Source: Tipula vernalis (lineage: Eukaryota > Arthropoda > Insecta > Diptera > Tipulidae). From it: a DNA stretch of 64,000 bases. The notes beneath the pieces are model-generated. The model was not told where the DNA came from, did no database searches, and saw nothing but the letters and a program-made list of their open reading frames with translations. Below are positions 56,236 to 64,000 of this stretch, one piece after another. Position 1 is the first letter of the stretch; each line of letters starts with the position of its first letter. A program made the translations under genes and the position numbers. Where the stretch lies: the NCBI GenBank assembly GCA_958295665.1, contig OY282558.1, positions 66,638,789 through 66,702,788 on the forward strand, given 5' to 3'.

Positions 56236-57638
56236 ACCCATTACCATATATTATACAAAATGGGCTCTTATACTACAACTTAAAATTATTTATCAACTTA
56301 CATTTTTAACGAGTGAAATATTATAATTTTTTAGCATTATATTTTCTATTTTGGAATAAAATATGATTTATTTTCAGTAATTGAATTAAATTACCAGAAT
56401 TGCTTTCATTCTTTTTTAAAAAATGATAATGGAAATTCCGCTAAAGACCATATTTTAGTGTAAAATTTACCTAAATTCTTTGAAAATTGAAATGCTATCA
56501 CACCAAAACATTATGTTATAGCGCAAACAAAAAAATGAGTCGCTGGAAAATTTGGAAGCTTAGAAAAAGTTTTCCTAGTCTTGGAAATTTAGTGTTTTGA
56601 TGATTATTACCAAATCAACAATACATCAAAACAAACTAATACCATTTAGTTAATGTCGTAAATTAGATAATTATAACCTGCTAAACTTTAATTTTTGTTT
56701 CCTCAAAATAGTGGTTTTGGCGCTTAGCGTAATCTAGTCCTGGGACGACGATATGTATTATGTTCATATTATATGGACAACCCTAGGATTACTTATAAAA
56801 ACGTCACTTCAGAGTTGTGCATTGTAATACATGGTAGCATATAAAACGTTATCTATATTTAATGAATAAATAAATGATATAGAATATAATTGGTATACTT
56901 AGTTAATTAATTCTTCCGTCCGCATTTCATACGAACTTATCAACGTGTGCATTACAAGAAACACGGATTTAAAATAATTACGGACATAATACCTATACAA
57001 CAAATTGGATATATAGTATGTATACAATATGTATACAAAGAACCGCTATCGACTCTGTATATATCCAACCAAATAATCATATAATAATCAATAAAAATAA
57101 AGAGCAATAAATTTTACACACATTCATATTACATGTACATATGTACACAGGCCAGTCCATGCAATATGAATTATACCTCGTACGATACTATGAAAGTCCC
57201 GTTAGAATTTGTTTTGTAGCACAAACTCCCAGTTTGTGTCCATCTTGATTGGATCACTATTTTGAACTAATCAACACTACACTACAACTATTTTACATAC
57301 ATCACTACACTTATGTACATATAAGAACACTGAGAAACTTAAGATGCTCATAAAACACTAATTTAGCCAACATATTTTCAGATATACATTTTTTTTTTAT
57401 TATTTAATTTTCATAAATCTAAAGATTTCAATATGTACACTGGCTCTAACACAAACACAATCACATTTTCATGTTTAGAAATTTCACTGCATTCCTTTTT
57501 CTTTCTTAAACACTACAATTTTCTTTTTTCACTTGTTTTATAAACTATTATCACTTTAAACTAAACTACTTTAAACTAAATAAATAAATAAAAATTTTAA
57601 TTCAGAAAAACAGGTTCGTCTTCTTCAAGAGTTGACGT
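56236..57638. other. AT-rich intergenic stretch
   Basis: No gene. An imperfect hairpin (GTAATCTAGTCCTGGG with ..CCCTAGGATTAC, 56729-56793) is the only structure noticed. The last 8 bases (57631-57638, GTTGACGT) are the left target duplication of the hAT element. Confidence 0.4.
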
Positions 57639-58047
57639 GTGTTACCACTTTGATACAATTGTATCAAATTTGGTACATTTTCCCGACCCAAGAATTTCGG
57701 TACGTACCTTTTAATTTTGCTACATTTCTTTGAATACTTCTACTTAATTTGTGTTATTTAATTTTGTTATCGAAATCTCAACGTGAATATTTATTGGGTT
57801 ATATTTTCCGGTTGGATTTTGAACCGCACTTACTGAATTGTTGTCTAGTGAGAAGTAAAGGATAAAACTGATTCTGCCCATGACATCCTCGAATTCCTTA
57901 ATCGCGGCGAATTTAAATTATATTTGCTATTTTTATTATTTATTTTAAAAATTGTGAACGATGTTAACAAAATTTATCTGAAAAAGCCGAAATTCAAAAC
58001 GTAAACCAAACAATCAAACGCGTTTATTTGGAAATTTAAAAAATTTC

Positions 58048-59540
58048 ATGTATTTGGACAACATTGATCTAAAAGTTGACGTTAGAGATACTATCAATCA
58101 TCTCCCAATTACCTCAATGTTTTTTTCATTAGATTTTCAAGAATTTGAGGAAACATTTTTAGAAGAAAGCCAATTTAAAATCGCAACCATTAAAAACGAT
58201 ATTATGTCTTTTTATATGGAGCTTTGCTGCCAAATAAAAAACGTTTTCAACTTTATGACAGCAAATTGGAAATTCTAAAATTTTGTACCTAATGTAGCTG
58301 AAATTGTAGCCGGTACTATGCCAAAAATTTCACAAATCCAAAAACTGCAATTTTGCTTCGATTGCGACGGTTAAGATTTCTAACGATAGGTTCCAGAACC
58401 TGTAATTGTTGTGCCAACTAAATTTTAGATGGCTAGGTTATTTCTAGGGATTTCCGACAAAATTCAATGTTATTGAAAATCTACTGTGTCCACAAATTAT
58501 TCTGAACCAAAAATCCAAAAACTGCAATTGTGCTTCGATTGCGACGGTTAAGATCTCTAATGATAGGTTTCAGAACCTGTAATTGTTGTGCCAACTAAAT
58601 TTTAGATGGCTAGGTTACTTCTAGGGTGTTTCGAGAAAATTCAGTTTTATTGAAAATCCACTGTGCTATAGCACAAATTATTCTGAACCAAAAATCCAAA
58701 AACTGCAATTGTGCTTCGATTGCGATGGGTTAGATCTCTAACGATAGGTTTCAGAACCTGTAATTCAGAGATTTTATTCATCGCAATCGAATCACAATTG
58801 CAGTTTTTGGATTTTTGGTTCAGAATAATTTGTAGGCTATAAGAACAGTGGATTTTCAATAAAATTGAATTTTCTCGAAACCCCCTAGAAGTAACCTAGC
58901 GATCTAAAATTTAGTTGGCACAACAATTACAGGTTCTGAAACCTATTGTTAGAGAACTTAACCGTCACAATCGAAGCACAGTTGCAGTTTTTGGATTTTT
59001 GGTTCAGAATAATTTGTGGGCTATAGCACAGTAGATTTTCAATAAAATTCAATTTTTATTGTTATTTGAAAAATTATCCTTTTAAAAAAATGTATGTCTT
59101 AATTGAAACACTAAATGAACAGTGGCGAAGCTTAATTGGAAATAAAAATTTGTTAACAGACATGGATTCTGATAACGCTGCTCAAAATTGTAAGTTAAAA
59201 ATTTAAAAAATAATTTAGAATTACCTATTTGTACAGAATTAGCCGACTACATCCTATAATATTGCTGTCATTGCCGCACAGAAGTCAGCAGCGGAAAGGG
59301 CCTTCTCCACATTAAATTTAATAACAAATAAGAAAACAAATCGTCTTGACAATAGTACAATTAGTAATATGATGTTTACTAGAACATTAATTAAAGAAAA
59401 TATGGATATAAGCATACCGGAAGAAGATTTAGGAAAATTTGCTGCGAAATTTAAATTTAAAGACGCTGCTTTTGAGCCATATTATGTTTCATTTGTTGTA
59501 TGTTTATCTTATTATTATCAAAACTTATTATATTTGTGAT
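58048..59540 (+). pseudogene. hAT transposase, split by a foldback insertion
   Basis: Before the foldback, a 76-codon open frame (58048-58278) probably belongs to the RNase H-fold insertion region. After it, LIETLNEQWRSLIGNK (59095 on) resumes. From 59270 the C-terminal dimerisation (hATC) domain is clear: SAAERAFSTLNLITNKKTNR and then ISNMMFTRTLIKENM. It resembles the KIAA1586/ZMYM-like group of hAT proteins in wording. A possible GTAAGT..ACAG intron lies at 59190-59236 but does not restore the frame. The DDE core with its catalytic Asps is not visible, so the copy is dead. Confidence 0.75.
58320..59060. mobile_element. Foldback element with about 180-bp internal tandem units
   Basis: The left arm has about 2.4 units in plus orientation (the word CCAAAAACTGCAA at 58338, 58515 and 58696). 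The right arm has about 1.6 units inverted, with the axis near 58770. Units include 'gattgcgacggttaagatct', 'cagaacctgtaattgttgtgcc' and 'aaaatttagttgg'. It is non-coding and interrupts the hAT transposase. Confidence 0.8.
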
Positions 59541-59606
59541 ATTACGAAAATAATTGATATTTTTGCAAATAAAAACCTTAAAATGATTTTATATTTTTTC
59601 TTTATT

Positions 59607-59861
59607 AGCTGTGTTTTTGTATTCGCTCCCGGTAACTGCTATAGAGGCCTTCATTTTGCTACGTCTAAATTTAAACTTGACGCACTATTTATTGGTAAAC
59701 TAAACTTATTTAACATCAAACTATCATTTTTAATTCAATTGTTTAGCGAAAAATTGATATACAAAATATTTGGCTTTATCTATTTATACGGAGCGCTATC
59801 GGGAGCCACTTTTTATATGACGGCTCTCGATAGCAGCTATCCGGGGCGAATAAACGCAGCT
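59607..59861. mobile_element. 255-bp MITE, the unexpanded form of the 8078-11363 element
   Basis: The ends AGCTGTGTTT..TATTCGCTCCC and GGGGCGAATAAACGCAGCT form imperfect inverted repeats. The interior matches both halves of the element at 8078-8157 and 11219-11363, with only a few bases where that copy has 3 kb of minisatellite. The 150-codon frame that crosses it (59439-59891) is partly hAT tail and partly MITE, so it is not a gene. Confidence 0.8.
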
Positions 59862-59971
59862 TTTATGACTTTTTTTGGTATTGGCAAATAGTAGAATGTA
59901 CCAAATTGGTACGTATTTTCAAAAAAATCTATCAAATTTGCTACATATTTCAAGTTTCCAAGTGGTAACAC

Positions 59972-61160
59972 CTTGACGTTCGACCAACATCAATTTGTTT
60001 CAAGTATAGTCGATTTATTATTAAGCGTGTTCCATTGGCTATAGCAAACTACTCACAAGTATTTGTATCTACTCGCAACTACTCATGCTCAAGTGATGGT
60101 GTAGTTGTTAGAAGTAGTTAGGCACATAATTAACGAAAGAAGGATTTTAGTTTAAAAAATTCTAATAGATGGCTCTATACCAATTTTGGTTGTGTGAAAC
60201 GTCATTTTTTAACCCTAATCCAACCAAGGTGTGCCTTTTTGGCTCGTTTGATAAATGCATCGATTTTTAAAATAATGTTAATTTAGTTATAAACTTGTAT
60301 GTATTTTATTTTGAAACATTTCCATACAACATACTTGACATTTACTCATTCTTTGCAAAAATTTTCGTAAATTATTTGAGTAGAATTTTAATTTACTGAC
60401 ATAACAAAAATATGTTGGTTCGATTAGGGTTAAAAACTAAAAAATTTTTGTTTATGTTTGTGATACAACGCGCAATTGTTAAATCGTTAAAATATTTTAA
60501 TTATTTTGTTGTTTAATGTTTTATTACTTATTATTATTAATAGATCAACGTATTTTTTATTAAAATCTAGCAGTTTTATTTAAATTGGGGTTATATTTTA
60601 CTACTTTCACAAAAATTTGCGTTCCATTGAACATCTACTCACAAGTACTTGGCAGAATAGGACAAATATTAAATTACAAATTGTTATTCTTTACGTTTTA
60701 GTCTTATTATTTTCGATGATCAAAAAACAAAGCACACTTCTTTTATCTTTTATTTCTTTTTATATTTTCTCTTACTTCATTTTTAATATTCTTTTCCCAC
60801 CACAAGGGATCTCTTCTTTTTCACTTCCTTCTCTTTTTTTGAATGCCGGAAATTGACTTCCATCCTTATTTTCTTTTCCTCTTTACATTATGAACTTAGG
60901 TACAGTTCACCCACTAACCAATAATTTTATACCACTAGTTTGCCAGAAGAGCAAACTCCCTATCGCTCATGGTCTGTTGGGTAAAAATACTAAAGCTCGG
61001 CCAACCTGACGTCTATCGCACCGATAGGCTCTTGGTATAAAATTATTATTTGTTTACATTTTTTTTTCGAATTCATACTTAATAACTAATCACTTAACCT
61101 AGAATTACATAATTATTCTTATTTAAATATATTTTCTTTTAACCGATATCTAGAGATATT
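59972..61160. other. Intergenic stretch and probable 3' end of the gypsy element
   Basis: Two diverged direct repeats, 'gttccattg..ctactcacaagta(t/c)ttg', lie near 60031 and 60621. The stretch 60850-61100, next to the gypsy integrase end, probably holds its 3' untranslated region and LTR (the word 'ataaaattatt' occurs near 60920 and 61035), but I could not fix LTR borders. No env-like frame is present. Confidence 0.35.
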
Positions 61161-61880
61161 CTACTTGTTCAAACTCTTCCTCTGAATCACTGTCACATCT
61201 TCTGACAAATTGTTTATAATTCTGTCTACTTGAATTCGTACATCTCCGACATCTGGTTTCTGAACTCTCCATAGCCTGATATATCTAGGATCTAAGATTC
61301 GATCGGTTTTATCCTTTATCTCTTCATTACCTATTTCTCTTATAACGTATCTATCTTTGTCTAATATTTTCCTGATTTTATAAGGCCCTTTATATTTTCT
61401 TTTTAGCTTATTTCTTTCTCCTAACTCTTTATTAATTTTGACAACTACTAAATCTCCTTCTTTATAGCTTGGGTTCTTTACTGCACTTCTCTTCATGTTT
61501 TTGCTTATTATATCGCTGTAACTTTACTATATTTTGACTTGCCTTTTCTCTAAGCTCATTTAAATTCCGGTCTTCCCTATCATTTATATCCTCCAGAAAT
61601 CCTATAAGTCCTTCATCTAGCTTTCTTTTCTGTATTACTCTAAATTAAAGTTTTGAGAGTATTTCCTGAATAGATCTATTCCATGTATTATTCAACAAAA
61701 ACTCGGCGTCCACTAAACAGGTATCCCAATCTTTTCCTTTTTCTTCTATCAATTTACTTAGTAATGGTACAAGTGTATGGTTATACCGCTCTATTTAGGC
61801 GTTTGCCTGTGGACACGCTGTTGCGTTCAAAACATGCTTTATTCCTTATTCTTTTTCAAAGTCTTGAAACTTATTAGAAG
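61161..61880 (-). pseudogene. Ty3/gypsy integrase C-terminal part
   Basis: The minus strand has HTLVPLLSKLIEEKGKDWDT (near 61770-61710) after the IERYN block that holds the third catalytic residue (Glu). An open frame 61496-61161 then has YKEGDLVVVKINKELGERNK and YKGPYKIRKIL, the usual GPF/Y-like end domain of gypsy integrase, with a Lys-rich tail. A stop lies just before IERYN and a frame change near 61500. It acts, when intact, in cDNA insertion and target binding. Confidence 0.8.
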
Positions 61881-62330
61881 TAAAAAGCGGATCCTTGGTC
61901 CGATACTAATACCTTCGGGGTAGAATACGTCAGTATATAACTCTTTACATGCTTCAATACCTCCTTTGTATTCGTCGTCTTGGTTGCGAATAATCTTAAA
62001 TATTTAGTAAATCCGTCTATTATCGCAAATACGAACACATTTTTACCTCTAGTTATCTGCAATGGTCCTAGATGATCTATATGTTCCATCTCAAACGGTG
62101 TATCAACCTTCTTTATGTTATGTTGTTTCGTCCTATCTAATCGTACTTTCGGATTATACGAAATACATACAACACAATTTTTTATATGTTCTAATACCTT
62201 TTCCCTCATTTTAGAAAAGTAAAATAATCTTCTTATAACTTCGCATACTTTGTCTACTCCAAAATGCCCCATTTCATTATGGTATTTGTAGATAACTGAC
62301 TCTTGCATCTTTTCCTAAAATCCTTTCTTT
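61874..62330 (-). pseudogene. Ty3/gypsy integrase zinc-binding and core domains
   Basis: The open frame from 62308 has the zinc-binding motif (H-x-H in YHNEMGHFG, then CVVC), and the core with HIDHLGPLQITRGKN (first catalytic Asp) and VLVSDQGSAF (second Asp). The frame stops just after, and the following sequence continues in the 61161-61880 fragment. Similarity is to gypsy families with 'HIDHLGP' integrases. Confidence 0.88.
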
Positions 62331-62462
62331 TAACTTTTTAATGTCTTCGTTTAAACTTTGTTCTACTATTAAGCTCTCCTCGAATATTGAGTTAGTCTCT
62401 GTATCTAACGTATAAATTGTAACTCGACTTAAAGCGTCTAGATGCCTCATGTTCTCTGACCG

Positions 62463-63195
62463 TCAATAAACTGTAGTATAATCAAATTGTATGAAGTACA
62501 GAAACCATCTTGCTATTTTTGGGTTTAGATCTACCTTATATATTGTAAATTTAAGTGCGTTACAATTTGAGACAATTACAAATTTCAATACGAACAGATA
62601 TGTCCTAAATTTTTTCAAACTATAAGCTATGGTCAATGTTTCGAGTTCGAAACTGTGTAATTTAGTTTCCGCTGGTGTCGTCTTTTTACTGAAATACATG
62701 ACTGGGTGAAACTTCCATCTTCTAGCTGCCTCTGCATCAAAATTCCACCGAACCCTATCGCGGATGCATCTGTATGCAATTTTGTTTCTGCTTCTGGCGA
62801 GTAAATTCTTATCACGGGTTTGGAGATTAGTTTTTCTTTCATTGTATAAAATGATTTGGCTTCTTCGTTCCCAAAATGAAAATCTTCCTTACTTTTTAAC
62901 TGATCTAACATCGGAGTTATTATAACACTGAAATTTTTAATAAACTTACGGAAATAGCTTACTAAACCAATGAATCGATGTAATGATTTTCTATCTATAG
63001 GCAAAGGATACTCTCTGATAGCAGATATATGTTTATCAGCCAAAGATATTCTATTCTGTGTGATGTTATACCCTAAATATTCAATAAACGTATTTGGGAA
63101 TTTACACTTTCCTAACTGTAACTTTACTCTGCACTCGGACAATCATGTTAAAACTCTCGTCAATATCTCTAAATGTTGTGTTATGGTTTGTGTAG
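62463..63195 (-). pseudogene. Ty3/gypsy RT thumb and RNase H
   Basis: The minus strand from 63195 reads the RT active-site box FIFIDDILIATQ, a stop, then the open frame 63142-62633 with FPNTFIEYLGYNIT, RFIGLVSYFRKFIKNFS, and the RNase H start LHTDASAIGFGGILMQ (catalytic Asp). After a frame change, 62699-62463 has YFSKKTTPAETKLHSFELET (catalytic Glu in FELE), and RTYLFVLKFVIVSNCNALKF, where the usual D in 'TDC-AL' is N. Two frame breaks make it inactive. Confidence 0.88.
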
Positions 63196-63198
63196 CTA

Positions 63199-63870
63199 TT
63201 AGTATATCATCAATAAAAATAAATTACTTAAAACCTTATTAATGTATCTTATAAATACTGATGGCGAATCTACATATCCGAATGGCAACTTATTGAACTC
63301 ATATAAACCGTCTTCTGTAACAAAAGCGGTGTATTTTTCCGAATTCCCCTCTAAATTGATATCCCCTCTAAGTGTCCCCTGAAGTTTTTCTAGTTGACTT
63401 TTTATTACTGGTAATGGATACCGGTCTCGTTCTACTAATTTGTTTAAAGGTCGATAATTTACACATAATCTATGTAAATGTTCCGTTTTTTTTTTCAATA
63501 ATACTACCCGACTTGAATACGAAGATTGACTTTCTCTTATTATTTCTTTCTGTAACAAATCTTCGATAACTTTATTTAACTCTACTCTCTCAAACGTACT
63601 AAGTCTCTTTGGAGTGACACTGAACTTTCTATCCTCTTTCAATTTTATTTCGACCTCTTGCCCGACCCTTTTTGACTCATCACTTACTCGATTCTTATAA
63701 TGTTCTAAATATAGTTTCATTACTTCTCTTTCTAAACCTTTAGCTTCCAAACTATCCCCTACATCTAACTGTACTGGTTCTACTTCCTTATAAAATTCAT
63801 CATCTAAGTTTATTACTGATTGCATCAAATGTATGTCAAATTCATTATTTTCTGCCATGTCTCCCTGAAT
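63199..63870 (-). pseudogene. Ty3/gypsy RT fingers and palm
   Basis: The open frame 63858-63199 has EIIRESQSSYSSRVVLLKKK, LCVNYRPLNKLVERDRYPLP and FVTEDGLYEFNKLPFGYVDS, all standard gypsy RT blocks. Between QLEKLQGT and NSEKYTAF the family has the 'FTTLDL-SGY-QI' strand with the first catalytic Asp; here it is reduced to about ten residues, so a small deletion removed it. A one-base frame change just before the IDD box ends the frame. The frame overlaps the protease frame upstream. Confidence 0.85.
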
Positions 63871-64000
63871 GTTCTCATTACCCTCCTTTGATACTATTTT
63901 TAAAGTCTCTTCCTAAAATAGCATCTACTTTCATCGTTTTAACGGGTACCACCAATAACTTTACTGGATATAATTTATTTTCTATTTTTATCATACTTTT
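63868..64000 (-). pseudogene. Ty3/gypsy protease C-terminal end, running off the window
   Basis: On the minus strand from 64000, a frame reads VPVKTMKVDAILGRDFKNS and stops at 63868-63870. The ILGRDF block is the conserved end of retropepsin in gypsy elements. Gag and the 5' LTR must lie beyond the right edge. Confidence 0.65.

Larger units (their letters stand above)
57639..59971 (+). mobile_element. hAT transposon, 2.3 kb, with nested elements
   Basis: The ends GTGTTACCACTT (57639) and AAGTGGTAACAC (to 59971) are perfect 12-bp inverted repeats. They are flanked by GTTGACGT and CTTGACGT, an 8-bp target duplication with one mismatch, as expected for hAT. Subterminal 'caaatttggtac' words are also shared between the ends. 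The transposase gene inside is broken, and the element contains a foldback (58320-59060) and a MITE (59607-59861). Confidence 0.85.

Noticed and set aside
59439..59891. A 150-codon plus-strand open frame
   Set aside because: Its first part is the tail of hAT in another frame and its second part is the MITE sequence. It has no domain of its own.
1..64000. CRISPR arrays, bacterial operons and rRNA
   Set aside because: No regularly spaced repeat with unique spacers, no ribosome-binding-site pattern and no rRNA-like sequence was seen. The content is eukaryotic. A tRNA scan by eye for intact B-box arms also found nothing convincing, but a covariance search was not possible.

Overview
The window looks like repeat-dense intergenic DNA from an insect, most likely a dipteran fly. 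It is strongly AT-rich. It carries BEL/Pao, Ty3/gypsy, jockey-type and I/LOA-like retroelements, mariner, pogo/Tigger, hAT and Helitron DNA transposons, and several small inverted-repeat elements. The one multi-exon gene has 52-62 nt introns, which is fly-like. I cannot name the species. No intact host gene is recognisable.

Layout. 1-8 kb: a pogo/Tigger end, a decayed non-LTR RNase H, and a BEL/Pao integrase whose DUF5641 domain is split by a 715-bp foldback element (3002-3716). 8-11.4 kb: a 3-kb decameric TTC/GAA minisatellite lying exactly between the two halves of an inverted-repeat element; an unexpanded copy of that element is at 59607-59861. 11.4-16.1 kb: a minus-strand BEL/Pao relic (LTR, RT, protease, gag) interrupted by a pair of inverted MITEs, one of which is interrupted by an internally deleted jockey element. 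16-21.8 kb: simple sequence, a BEL integrase fragment, an AGTCTAAA minisatellite and head-to-head LTRs.

21.8-27.3 kb: a young 5'-truncated jockey element with an intact 887-aa endonuclease/reverse transcriptase, flanked by identical-looking direct repeats of 1076 bp that behave like a giant target-site duplication. 27.6-30.3 kb: an I/LOA-like element on the minus strand with a CCTAA tail and an open RNase H domain, next to a BEL RNase H/integrase relic. 31.9-38.2 kb: a satellite with an approximately 828-bp higher-order repeat and a retroposon insertion that was duplicated with it.

38-51 kb: a gypsy integrase relic, a GATG-type degenerate microsatellite, a second diffuse satellite (44.5-46.7 kb), a Helitron remnant fused to a mariner remnant, and plain AT-rich DNA. 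51-56.2 kb: BEL gag/protease, then a multi-exon, frameshifted gene of an arthropod family of unknown function. 57.6-60 kb: a hAT element with matching TIRs and near-matching 8-bp TSDs, carrying a foldback and a MITE inside it. 61-64 kb: a minus-strand Ty3/gypsy pol with frameshifts, running off the window.

The elements do not form a pathway. They form a nested insertion record, so their order of arrival can be read: BEL before MITE before jockey, hAT before foldback and MITE, and satellite before retroposon before segmental duplication.
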